Below are positions 1-7,500 of a DNA stretch of 52,115 nucleotides, piece after piece; position 1 is the first letter of the stretch; each line of letters opens with the position of its first letter. Origin of the DNA: DASVWH01 sp036389715 (GTDB lineage: Bacteria > Acidobacteriota > Blastocatellia > Pyrinomonadales > Pyrinomonadaceae); NCBI GenBank assembly GCA_036389715.1, contig DASVWH010000229.1, positions 1 through 52,115 on the forward strand, given 5' to 3'. A program made the position numbers and the translations under genes. The notes beneath the pieces were generated by a model, which saw only the letters and a program-made list of their open reading frames with translations, was not told the origin of the DNA and did no database searches.

Positions 1-1425
1 GCCCCGGCTTCCCTCCAAGCCCCAGTCGCCGAAGCCGAGATTTTGGGGAGTTGTCCCGCGTCTACCGTTAACCGGGCCGGACGAAGAGCACTGCGTCGTG
101 GAAGCTGCCCTGCCGCCATCGCCGCCCGCGCCGGAGATTCCCGGTTGCCCGTAGTCGCCCGGCCTCCCACCGGGGCCACCGTGCCCCCCCCACTCAGAAT
201 GAGCAATACTTCCCGACCAGCCCGTGGGGACGGTGACGCTGATGTCCGCGCCATTCCCCCCCGGTCCGCCCGTGCCGCCCAGACCACCTGGCCCTCCTTT
301 ACCACCCTTGCCTCCCGGCCCGCCCGTGCCGCCGTTGCCCGCGCCACCCTGGGTACAGGGACAATCAGCGCCGTCGCCGCCGTTGCCTCCCCGCGCACCG
401 TTGCCACCGTAACCTCCCGGCCCGCCTTTTCCGCCTTCTCCACCTTCTCCGCCGGAGGCATTAAAATAGTAATTCCCCGTCATGCTGGTAATGTTGTTGG
501 TTTGAGATCTAGCGTCGCCGCCCCTCCCCCCGATAAATCCTTGTCCGCCTTTATAACCCGTGCCGCCGGGGTTGCTCGGAAATCCGTCCAGGCCGTTCGG
601 GCTCCCGCAGACTCCGTTATCCCCGTTGGGCGAAGGGTCAGGCGTGCCCGGCGCTCCTGTCACGCCGATGTCGCCGGGCGCGCCCATTGAGCCGGGGCCG
701 CCGCTGGTGTCCTTATCCTGCACATGCCAGGTGGTCTTGCGGAAGCCCGTGCGCTTCCCCTTCTGCTGCTCTTCGAGCCACTCCTTGCGCCCCTTGCCGC
801 TGGTATCAATGGTCAGGTCCCAGTCTTCTTTCAGTAAGCGCGGAACGAACTCTTTGAGCGCAGGCAAACTCCCGTGACTGGCCGCCGTGAGCCCGACGCC
901 CTGTTGCCTGCGGGCCGCTTGCAGCGTCATGCCCATCGCCCCCTCCGTCTCGATAGGAAGGAAGGCCATGCTGTAGTTGCCCTTGATGACGGGATGCCGC
1001 CCCTCGAAAATCACCCTCCTGGCCAGAAAGACCGTGTCGCCGGTCAGTTCCACCCGTTCGGGCAGGTAGAGCGTGTCGGCCAGTTGCACGCCCTTGAGCC
1101 GCGCCCCGCCGGAGCGCACCAACTGCATCTCCGGCATCCGCGCGAAGGCCGGGGCCAGCCTCTGTTGCCAGCCGTCTTCGAGCAGGACGTTCGGCTCGAA
1201 CGGCACGCCTTTGCGCAGCAGGAGGTCGCGGGCCGCCCGGAAATTCCTGCGCCGCCGCTCCATTTCAGCCTGCCGCTGCGCCAGGGTAGGCGGAATCTTT
1301 CGTGTCGGAACCTGCCGCTCCTGCGGCTGCTGCGCGAGCGAGCCGCTGCGGGTCACCGGCGCAAACGCAGCTCCGAGCGCGACGAGCCCTGCCATCAGGA
1401 CCAGGAGGCAGCTTATTCTTCGCAT
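1..1425 (-). CDS. Secreted glycine-rich / collagen-like protein, 3'-truncated by window edge
   Basis: Reading the minus strand from ATG 1425 gives an open frame of 475 codons to base 1 with no stop, so the C-terminus lies outside the window. A good ribosome site (AGGAG, about 7 nt upstream) precedes the ATG. Residues 1 to about 33 form a signal peptide (RR, then a hydrophobic run LLVLMAGLVALGAAF). Residues 35-235 are a charged domain that I do not recognise. From about 240 onward the protein is dominated by GGxGGxGG and GxPG-type triplets (for example GGEGGEGGKGGPGGYGG), with a few Cys residues (CPC near 340). Long glycine-rich tails like this occur in extracellular matrix-like or surface proteins. 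The function is unknown, and collagen-type trimerisation is only a possibility. The proline-rich frames on the plus strand are its antisense shadow. Confidence 0.8.
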   Translation of the reverse strand, partial: MRRISCLLVLMAGLVALGAAFAPVTRSGSLAQQPQERQVPTRKIPPTLAQRQAEMERRRRNFRAARDLLLRKGVPFEPNVLLEDGWQQRLAPAFARMPEMQLVRSGGARLKGVQLADTLYLPERVELTGDTVFLARRVIFEGRHPVIKGNYSMAFLPIETEGAMGMTLQAARRQQGVGLTAASHGSLPALKEFVPRLLKEDWDLTIDTSGKGRKEWLEEQQKGKRTGFRKTTWHVQDKDTSGGPGSMGAPGDIGVTGAPGTPDPSPNGDNGVCGSPNGLDGFPSNPGGTGYKGGQGFIGGRGGDARSQTNNITSMTGNYYFNASGGEGGEGGKGGPGGYGGNGARGGNGGDGADCPCTQGGAGNGGTGGPGGKGGKGGPGGLGGTGGPGGNGADISVTVPTGWSGSIAHSEWGGHGGPGGRPGDYGQPGISGAGGDGGRAASTTQCSSSGPVNGRRGTTPQNLGFGDWGLEGSRG

Positions 1426-1801
1426 GAGGTTGCTCCTTTTCGGACGATTGAGGGGTTGAAGCAAATCAAGCCGGTGCGAGTTAATACTTTGAGCGGGCTG
1501 GTTAGTAAAAGCGGGACTCTGCCGGAGAGTGAGGCTCTTACCTGGCGTGAGCATGACCGGCTACAGGGCATGTATACGCCCGTGCCCGGAGCGTGTCAAG
1601 CCGATTTTGATGGCCGTTTTAAGGATTTAAGGCCGGTTTAATTGCCCCTCGCAAGCCCCGGAGCCGGAGCCAGCGCGCCCCTGCCAACAATTCGTGCGCA
1701 AGAGCCGCAAGGCTTGCTACAATTCAACCCGAGACCGGCAATCGAGCCTTATCTTAAGTCTTTAATGGGACCGCTCAAACGGGAAGCGGCGGGCGAAGCA
1801 G
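1426..1801. other. Divergent intergenic region
   Basis: This 376-bp gap separates the leftward glycine-rich gene from the rightward helix-hairpin-helix gene, so it must hold promoters for both. The only convincing signal I see is the extended -10 at 1715-1723. I find no RNA gene or conserved ORF. Confidence 0.5.
1715..1723 (+). promoter_or_regulatory. Extended -10 promoter element (TGCTACAAT)
   Basis: TG-C-TACAAT is an extended -10 hexamer about 78 nt upstream of the 1802 start. No good -35 hexamer sits 17 nt upstream, which is usual for extended -10 promoters. Motif match only. Confidence 0.35.
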
Positions 1802-2281
1802 ATGGATAACTACGCGATAGCCGAGCGGTTCAACCGCCTGGCCGACCTGATGGAGATTCGCGGCGACGACCGTTACCGGATACGCTCTTACCGCAACGCG
1901 GCCGAAGCCATCGAGACCTGGCCGACCGAGTTGAGCCGGATCGCGGCCGAAGACGGCTTGAAGGGCTTGCAGGCTCTGCCGGGCGTCGGCAAGGCTATCA
2001 GCGGCAAAATCATGGAGCTGCTCACGAACGGGAGCTTCGAGGCCTGGGAGAAACTGGTGGCCGAGACGCCCGCCACCGTTCTGGACCTCCTGCGCGTCGG
2101 CGGCATCGGGCTCAAGACGGCCGCGACGCTCTACCAGCAGTTCAAAATCTCTTCGCTCGAAGACCTGCGGAAATTCGTCGCGGGCGGCGGCCTGGAGATG
2201 GTGGACGGCGTCGGCGAAAAGAGCGCGGAAAGAATCACGGAGAGCCTCAAACGCCTGTCAGAGAAGCCGCGAGCGATTTAG
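1802..2281 (+). CDS. Stand-alone PolX-type helix-hairpin-helix DNA-binding protein
   Basis: 159 aa, ATG start. Residues 1-60 match the N-terminal 8-kDa-like domain of family X DNA polymerases (RFNRLADLMEIRGDDRYRIRSYRNAAEAIE), followed by helix-hairpin-helix motifs LQALPGVGKAISGKI (about 57-71), LRVGGIGLKTAATLY and MVDGVGEKSAERI. Full bacterial PolX proteins are about 570 aa, with a polymerase palm and a PHP exonuclease domain. Here the frame ends right after the third HhH, at a TAG, and the following gene is unrelated. The protein therefore probably binds DNA non-specifically, perhaps at gaps or 5'-phosphates, without polymerase activity. It could be a domain-sized relic of PolX or a genuine single-domain family. 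The next gene starts 32 nt later, so the two may be cotranscribed. Confidence 0.8.
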   Translation: MDNYAIAERFNRLADLMEIRGDDRYRIRSYRNAAEAIETWPTELSRIAAEDGLKGLQALPGVGKAISGKIMELLTNGSFEAWEKLVAETPATVLDLLRVGGIGLKTAATLYQQFKISSLEDLRKFVAGGGLEMVDGVGEKSAERITESLKRLSEKPRAI

Positions 2282-2313
2282 TCGGAGGGCCGCGCCGGTT
2301 CGGGAGATAAGCT

Positions 2314-2913
2314 GTGAAGCAGCGACGGATTCTTCTCTTTACGGTCGCAGCGCTGGCGGCGGTCGGCGTCGGACTGCTCATCATTCCGGGATTGAATCGC
2401 GGCTCGCTGACGGTCAGCGCGCGGCTCGTCTACACGGACGGCCAGGCGCAGGCGGTCGCGGGCGAAGCCTTCTACCTGCTCGACGCAGACCCGCTCAGGC
2501 TCTTGATTGACGGGGACAGGACGGAGGGCCGCGCGCTCGCCTCGCAGGTCTCCCGGGAGCATCCCAGGCTGGAGGCGCTGGCGCGTGTGCTGGATGCGCG
2601 GCGGCGTTATGCTTACCCGCTCGGAGCCGAGGTCGGCAGCTTCGTCGAAGACGCCCGGCCCGTCTGGGAGCGCCACGTCGTGCAGTCCGCCGGGACAGAC
2701 CGCGAGGGACGCGCGCGCTTCCAAAATCTCAGGCCGGGCGATTACTGGCTCATGGGTCGAGCGCCCACGCGCGGGGGTCTCGCGTTCTGGAACTTGCCGG
2801 TCAGGGTCGAGCGCGGAAGTAACCAGCTCAGCCTTGAGCCGGACAACTCGCTCGAATGCTCTTCATGCCTGGTCAGCCCCTGGGCATCGGCTAGAGAGAA
2901 TGCCCACCCCTAG
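2314..2913 (+). CDS. Membrane-anchored protein with carboxypeptidase-regulatory-like fold
   Basis: 199 aa, GTG start, 32 nt after the HhH gene. Residues 5-25 are one hydrophobic helix (ILLFTVAALAAVGVGLLIIPG) that anchors the protein or acts as a signal. The rest is extracytoplasmic. The segment AGTDREGRARFQNLRPGDYWLMG (about 130-150, quoted only in outline) has the turn pattern of carboxypeptidase-regulatory/Cna-B-like beta sandwiches, in which a D-x-x-G-x-x-x-F turn precedes LxPGxY. A pair of Cys occurs near the C-terminus (LECSSCL). No enzymatic motif is visible. A role in surface or envelope structure is inferred only from the fold hint. Confidence 0.6.
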   Translation: MKQRRILLFTVAALAAVGVGLLIIPGLNRGSLTVSARLVYTDGQAQAVAGEAFYLLDADPLRLLIDGDRTEGRALASQVSREHPRLEALARVLDARRRYAYPLGAEVGSFVEDARPVWERHVVQSAGTDREGRARFQNLRPGDYWLMGRAPTRGGLAFWNLPVRVERGSNQLSLEPDNSLECSSCLVSPWASARENAHP

Positions 2914-2941
2914 CTGCTGCAAAACAGGACGGACCCGCGCG

Positions 2942-2950
2942 TGCTATAGT
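2942..2950 (+). promoter_or_regulatory. Extended -10 promoter element (TGCTATAGT)
   Basis: TG-C-TATAGT lies about 97 nt upstream of the 3047 start in the gap after the preceding gene. It is a good extended -10, but no clear -35 is present. Confidence 0.4.
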
Positions 2951-3046
2951 GTTGCAGGATAAGTCTTACAGAATAAGCGCAGAATCATTCTTCGTCCTTC
3001 GGATGAGGAAGACTTGAAAAAGAGAGAGATCAGAGGAGGATTCGAG

Positions 3047-3505
3047 TTGAAGATAAGAACCGGAAGATTAGTAGCGGCCGCCGTCCTGGTGGCCTGTAGC
3101 TTCAGCGGCGCTGCCGTCGCACAGAACAGGCTCAACCACTTGAGAAGCTGGGCGGGCAGGTATCCGACACACAGGACCGGCAGGCTGACAAGAAACTTCT
3201 TTCAGCTCCCGGAAATCCGCCAGCCGCTGCTCAAGCTGCTCAGCCGCGTGGACTTTAACCTGCTGACGAGGGCCTACCAGGTAGAGACTCCCGTCAAACG
3301 GCTCGGCGATTACCTGGCAGTCAAGGTCTGCCGCCCGCACCTCTGCGACACGGACAACGCGGGCTTTGCCATCAACCTGCGCGACGGTTCGATTTACGTC
3401 AGGATGTCGGGAACCAATGAGCCGCGCTGGTTCAACTCCGGCGGGCAATACACGGCCCTGCCGCAGAGAGTGCTCGATTTCTTAAACGAGTTTTCCGCCA
3501 CCTGA
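3047..3505 (+). CDS. Secreted protein with Ivy-like CxPHxC motif
   Basis: I chose the TTG at 3047 because AGAGGAGGA ends 6 nt upstream and because the product then opens with a clean signal peptide (LKIRTGRLVAAAVLVACSFSGAAVAQ). A TTG at 3014 would add 11 charged residues before it. The product is 152 aa. The mature part contains the segment KVCRPHLCDTDNAGFAINL, followed by SIYVRM. This resembles the C-K-P-H-D-C inhibitory loop and following strand of Ivy-type lysozyme inhibitors (Ivy, inhibitor of vertebrate lysozyme), which act in the periplasm. The rest of the sequence is not obviously Ivy, so lysozyme inhibition is a hypothesis. The gene is convergent with the signalling block downstream. 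Confidence 0.6.
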   Translation: MKIRTGRLVAAAVLVACSFSGAAVAQNRLNHLRSWAGRYPTHRTGRLTRNFFQLPEIRQPLLKLLSRVDFNLLTRAYQVETPVKRLGDYLAVKVCRPHLCDTDNAGFAINLRDGSIYVRMSGTNEPRWFNSGGQYTALPQRVLDFLNEFSAT

Positions 3506-3525
3506 ACGCCCTGCCCAGCGAAGCC

Positions 3526-5247
3526 CTAGCTTAACCTGCCGGATGCGACCGCGATGGCTTCGGCCTGCCGCTTGACGATGACGAGCGTGATGTCGTCGGC
3601 GGCGGGCGTGCCCTGCGCGAACTTGGTCAGCGCCGCCTCTATCCGGTCGCGGATGCCTGCGGCCGAGGCGTCCAGGTTGCGTGCGACCACGTCGTACAGA
3701 CGCGACGTGCCGAACTCTTCGCCCTCCGGGTTATTGGCCTCCGAGACTCCGTCCGAATAGATGACGAGCACGTCGTTCGGTTGCAGCTGCGTGCGGCCTT
3801 CCCTGTACTCCGCGTCCGGCTTGATGCCGAGCGGCAGGCCGCCCGAAGAGAGATTCTCGACCGTCCCGGCCGCGTGCACGATCAAGGGCGGATTGTGGCC
3901 CGCGTTGAGAAACGAGAGCGCGCCGGTCTGCGGGTCCAGCTCCGCGTAGAAGAGCGTCACGAAGCGGTTGGAAGGGATGCTCTCGGCCAGGTAATTGTTG
4001 ACGGCGCTGATGGTTTCGACCAGCGAATTGTGCGAAGAGGCCTGCGCGTGAACGGCCGCGTGCAGCGAAGACATCAGGAGCGCGGCGGCCGTGCCCTTGC
4101 CCGACACGTCGCCGAGCGTAATCACCATCCGCCCGTCGGGCCGCGGAATAAAATCATAATAGTCGCCGCCGATCTCGTAGCAGGGGAAGCTGATGCCCTG
4201 CATCTCGTACCCGGCGACGTGCGGTGACGTGGTCGGCTGAAAGCGCTGCTGAATCTCGCTCGCCAGTTGCAGCTCCTGCTCCAGTCGCTGGCGCTCGATC
4301 TGCTGTTCGAGCAGCCGCGCGTTCTCCACCCGGATGGCCGCGACCGACGCGAGCGTGGTCAGGACCTTCAAATGGTCTTCCGTGAAACGGCCCTCCGCGA
4401 TGGGCGAATCCGCGTAGATGATGCCGAAGACCTTTTCGCCGACGCCCAAAGGGACGGCCAGGACGGAGCGAATGCCTTGCAGCGTCATCGTGCTGCTCAT
4501 CAGAATCGGGTCCTGCTGCGCGTCGGCCGTCAGCACGGACCTGCCCTTGCCGACGACCTCTTCCATGATGGTCCGGCTGACGCGAATCTCGCCCACGTCG
4601 CCCTCGCGGCCGCGCAGGCGCGCGACGGAGACCTTCAAATCCTCGCTCCCCTCGTCGCGCATCATGATGCAGCAGCGTTCGGCCGGGACGGCCTCGAAGA
4701 CCAGTGAGGCAATCTGCTGAAGGGTTTCGCCGAGCGTCGCGGAAGCCAGGAGGGTGACGCCGACCTTGCCGATCAGGGCGAGCAGGTCGCTCTGGCGGGC
4801 GGCGCGTTTGGGCACGTCGATGTCCGGCTGCGTGCGCGCGCCCTCGATGGCTTCGAGCAGCCCGGAAGTAGTCCTGTCGGCAGAGTTGAGCGCGATGGTC
4901 GCTTCCGGCACGGGCGAGGAATGCGCGTCCGTAATCATCGTCGCGCCCATCTCAGCGCCGTGATCCTTGAAGACGATCTCGGTCTCGCCGATCTGAATCC
5001 GCCCGCCGGGCGTCAGCGGGACCGCGCCTTCGAGCGGCGCGCCGTTGTAGAGCGTCCCGTTGGCCGAGCCCAAATCCTGCAAGATATACTGGTCGCCTTC
5101 GCGGCGCACCTCGGCATGGACGCGCGAGGCGAACGGGTCCGGGATGCAGAGGTCGTTGCGCGCCGAGCGGCCAATCGTTATCCGCAAGCGTCCCAGCGGG
5201 TACGTGTCGGGGCTGCGATCCGGGTACTTGACTATTAAATCGGGCAT
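3526..5247 (-). CDS. FHA-GAF-PP2C (SpoIIE/RsbU-type) serine phosphatase
   Basis: 573 aa, ATG start. Domains in order: FHA at about 1-95 (IGRSARNDLCI, SRVHAEV, NGTLYNG), which binds phosphothreonine; GAF at about 160-310; a short helical linker rich in Q, E and L (about 310-335); and a PP2C/SpoIIE phosphatase at about 340-560 with GGDYYDF, GDVSGKGTAAALLMSS, NAGHNPP and YSDGVSEA, which carry the metal-binding aspartates. RsbU-like enzymes dephosphorylate anti-sigma-antagonist proteins. FHA fused to PP2C suggests recruitment to a phosphorylated partner, plausibly a substrate of the kinase encoded at 7501-9474. It is the last gene of a five-gene minus-strand block. No STAS or anti-sigma gene is adjacent, so the target is unknown. 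Confidence 0.9.
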   Translation of the reverse strand: MPDLIVKYPDRSPDTYPLGRLRITIGRSARNDLCIPDPFASRVHAEVRREGDQYILQDLGSANGTLYNGAPLEGAVPLTPGGRIQIGETEIVFKDHGAEMGATMITDAHSSPVPEATIALNSADRTTSGLLEAIEGARTQPDIDVPKRAARQSDLLALIGKVGVTLLASATLGETLQQIASLVFEAVPAERCCIMMRDEGSEDLKVSVARLRGREGDVGEIRVSRTIMEEVVGKGRSVLTADAQQDPILMSSTMTLQGIRSVLAVPLGVGEKVFGIIYADSPIAEGRFTEDHLKVLTTLASVAAIRVENARLLEQQIERQRLEQELQLASEIQQRFQPTTSPHVAGYEMQGISFPCYEIGGDYYDFIPRPDGRMVITLGDVSGKGTAAALLMSSLHAAVHAQASSHNSLVETISAVNNYLAESIPSNRFVTLFYAELDPQTGALSFLNAGHNPPLIVHAAGTVENLSSGGLPLGIKPDAEYREGRTQLQPNDVLVIYSDGVSEANNPEGEEFGTSRLYDVVARNLDASAAGIRDRIEAALTKFAQGTPAADDITLVIVKRQAEAIAVASGRLS

Positions 5248-5310
5248 CGTTCCACTTGTCGAAATTTTATCTCTTGCGCATCGAGCCGCCGGAGAACCGG
5301 CGCGCGCCGA

Positions 5311-5362
5311 AATGTCATAGACTCAACTCTTGCCACAATGTCATAGACTCAACTCTTGCCAC
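5311..5362. repeat. Exact tandem duplication of a 26-bp unit
   Basis: Bases 5311-5336 and 5337-5362 are identical. The unit runs from AATGTCATAG to CTTGCCAC. It lies in the 132-bp gap between the zinc-ribbon/TPR gene and the FHA-GAF-PP2C gene, upstream of the latter, where a promoter or operator would sit. Confidence 0.95.
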
Positions 5363-5379
5363 TCGAATTCCCGCTCCGG

Positions 5380-6849
5380 CTACTTATTCTTGCGGCGCTG
5401 GTGCTCATCGAAGAGCCTGTCCGCGTTCCTTCTAGCCTCGGCGGCGTGCGCGCCTCCCTGCGCGCGCAGGAAATAGTTCAGGGCGGCGGCTAACTCCCCG
5501 TCGCTCAACCTTTTAGGGTCGCGCCCGTTGACGATATTGAGAGCCTGAAAATAGTAGGAGTCGGCGTCGGCCTGCGTCTTACCGCCAGCGGGAGGCTTTG
5601 ACTGCGCAGCGGGCGACGGCGCGACGGCAGGCGTAGCCGTCGTGGCGGCCGTTTCGGGCGTGCGTTCCGGCTGGTCCGGGCGCGTCTCGCGCGGGCGCTC
5701 GGTGTTGGCGGAGGCGGGCGCGGCCGTGCCCTCCATCTCCGCCAGGCGCTGCCTGGCCGTCTGCGCGACGCTGGCCGAAGCGGAAGAGGATATTTTCCTG
5801 TAGGCGGCGCGGGCATCATCCGTGCGCCCGGCCAGGCGCAGCGCCTCCGCGTAGGCCAGCCGCGTCTCGTCGTCCGACTCGTTCTCACCGACCTGCTCGA
5901 TCAAACGGCGGTAACTCTCGGCGGCATCCTCGTAGAGCTTCTCGTCAAACTCGGCGACGGCCAGGGCACGCAGCGCGGTCGTGTTGCCCGGCTCGTATTG
6001 CGTGCTGATGCGATACTCGTCAATCGCTTCGCGGCGCGCGCCGCCCCGCTCCAGGGCCTGGCCCAGGCGCAGGTGAATCGCCGGATTCGACGGCTCAAGC
6101 TCGGCGGCGGAACGCAGCAGCGCGACGGCCTTGCCCGTCTCCCCCGCGGCGAGCCATGTCTCGGATTCGGAGAGCTTCTCTTCCACCAGCCTTTTTTGGG
6201 CGCCGGGCGCGGGCTCGGCCGCAGTAGCAGGAGTCGCAGGGCTCGTCCTGCGCAGCAGGAAGAAGGCCAGCGCGCCGCCGCCGAGCGCGACGCACAGCGC
6301 TGCAATCGCGATTCCCTTCCAGCGCCTGCGGGGCCCGGCCCGCGGCGGCCGTTCGTCCTGTCTCGCGGCCGGAGTTGCGGCCGGAGATACTGCTGGAACG
6401 GCCGCCGCAAGAGAGGGAGTCTCGACCGTATCTGCGCCATCTTCTGCCTCGGCCGCAGGCTCTTCTTGAGCAGCAGCCCGTGTGGGTTCGGTGAGCCTGG
6501 GAGCGAGCGTGGTCGTCTGCGGGGCGGTAAAATCGGAGGATTCGGTGGCGCTCCCGTGCCCATCGCGGGCGGGCGCGGACGCCTGCTCCAGAGAGCGCGC
6601 ACGCTGGAGCAGTTTCTCCATCTCGGCGTGCCTGATTCTGGTCGTCTCCGATGAGGAATGATTCGGGTCGCTCGGGGCCAGGCCGTTGGTGCTGCGTCCC
6701 TCATTCGAGAGCGGCACGGTTCGCGCCAGGGGCGAGATGGGCGCGTCCGTTTCAGCCCCGCCGCTGCTCCCAAGCGGCGAGCCGCACAGCCGACAATAAC
6801 GCGCTTCCGGCGCTGGCACTGCTCCGCAGCCTGGACAAGCCTTGACCAT
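5380..6849 (-). CDS. Zinc-ribbon, single-pass membrane, TPR-repeat protein
   Basis: 489 aa from ATG 6849, which is preceded by AGAGGAA 5 nt upstream. An in-frame TTG at 6882 would add an unlikely 11 residues. The N-terminus is a zinc ribbon (CPGCG...CRLCG, residues 4-25). A long low-complexity Ala/Pro/Glu segment follows to about 175. A transmembrane helix (IAIAALCVALGGGALAFFLL) at about 180-200 follows an RRRW basic cluster. Beyond it are TPR-like helices (about 220-370; LEPSNPAIHLRLGQALERGG, YEPGNTTALRALAVAEFDE) and a Pro/Thr-rich linker. Such proteins usually scaffold envelope or signalling complexes. The same zinc ribbon begins two neighbours (7501-9474 and 9562-10137), which suggests a shared localisation or partner. 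Confidence 0.8.
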   Translation of the reverse strand: MVKACPGCGAVPAPEARYCRLCGSPLGSSGGAETDAPISPLARTVPLSNEGRSTNGLAPSDPNHSSSETTRIRHAEMEKLLQRARSLEQASAPARDGHGSATESSDFTAPQTTTLAPRLTEPTRAAAQEEPAAEAEDGADTVETPSLAAAVPAVSPAATPAARQDERPPRAGPRRRWKGIAIAALCVALGGGALAFFLLRRTSPATPATAAEPAPGAQKRLVEEKLSESETWLAAGETGKAVALLRSAAELEPSNPAIHLRLGQALERGGARREAIDEYRISTQYEPGNTTALRALAVAEFDEKLYEDAAESYRRLIEQVGENESDDETRLAYAEALRLAGRTDDARAAYRKISSSASASVAQTARQRLAEMEGTAAPASANTERPRETRPDQPERTPETAATTATPAVAPSPAAQSKPPAGGKTQADADSYYFQALNIVNGRDPKRLSDGELAAALNYFLRAQGGAHAAEARRNADRLFDEHQRRKNK

Positions 6850-6885
6850 CGATTCCTCTTCCCCACCTGTTCCTGACGGCAAACT

Positions 6886-7404
6886 CTAGCGAGCGCGGCG
6901 CGAGCGGCGCTGGTCCTGGCGCTCGACTATCGTCCCGGCGATGAGGTCGTGCAGAGCGCGCCCGTTGGCGTTGAAGGCGGCCATCAGAAAACCGATTCCC
7001 GCCAGGACCAGCGAGACCGGATAGCCGACCAGATGGCGCACCAGCGAGCGCCCGAGGCTCAAGGGCTCGCCGTCGGCCCGCCTGACGTATAAACCCGTGG
7101 CCCATTTGCCGACCGTCTGCCCGCGCAGGCTGGTCAGCCCGACGAAATTGAGCAGGGCCGCGGCGATGGCGACGAAGACACCGATGGTCCAGGCGCTGCT
7201 TCCGGCCGCCTGCGCGTGGCTCGAAGAGAGACGCGCCAGCAGCGTGCAGAAGGCGATGATTCCGGCCAGCAGGATGTAATCAATCAGCATCGCACCGCAA
7301 CGTAAAGAGAACGGCGCGCGGAATCTCTCCATGTAGCTCTGCGCGTGTGCGTGTGTATTGGCGTCTGCTGGAATCAAGGGCGTTGTTTCTATTCGGGCGC
7401 TCAT
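6886..7404 (-). CDS. RDD-family membrane protein
   Basis: 172 aa, ATG start. An RDD domain begins with RCGAMLIDYILLAGIIAF, where the D of the RDD triad is kept in the first helix and the canonical RR is reduced to R-C. It continues with helices near 65-85 and 120-145 and the hallmark loop GQTVGKWATGLYV. It ends in a basic tail (DQRRSRRAR). RDD proteins are small three-helix membrane proteins, some acting as Na+(Li+)/H+ antiporters, many of unknown role, and they are often linked to FHA or kinase genes as here. It lies between the kinase and the zinc-ribbon/TPR gene, all on the minus strand. Confidence 0.85.
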   Translation of the reverse strand: MSARIETTPLIPADANTHAHAQSYMERFRAPFSLRCGAMLIDYILLAGIIAFCTLLARLSSSHAQAAGSSAWTIGVFVAIAAALLNFVGLTSLRGQTVGKWATGLYVRRADGEPLSLGRSLVRHLVGYPVSLVLAGIGFLMAAFNANGRALHDLIAGTIVERQDQRRSRRAR

Positions 7405-7420
7405 AAGTTAAGTAATCAGT

Positions 7421-7495
7421 TTCGAGTTTTCGGTTTTCAGTTTCAAGCTCTCAATCTCTGGCTGAAAACTGAAAACCGAAAACTGAAAACTCGAA
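7421..7495. repeat. Heptamer-array inverted repeat, element A
   Basis: The right arm (7463-7495) is four 7-bp units TGAAAAC, TGAAAAC, CGAAAAC, TGAAAAC followed by TCGAA. The left arm (7421-7444) is the matching pyrimidine-rich strand. The outer 11 bases of each arm (7421-7431 and 7485-7495) are perfectly complementary. It fills the gap between the RDD gene and the kinase gene and ends 5 bases before the kinase stop codon. It belongs structurally with elements B to F, although its unit sequence differs. Confidence 0.85.
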
Positions 7496-7500
7496 TCCCT

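Noticed and set aside
224..412. Proline-rich ORFs on the plus strand at the left end
   Set aside because: They are the antisense of the glycine-rich protein on the minus strand, which has signal peptide and ribosome site.
5311..5362. Sigma-54 promoter in the 26-bp repeat
   Set aside because: On the minus strand GTGGCAAGAGTTGAG looks similar, but the -12 GC is missing at the required distance.
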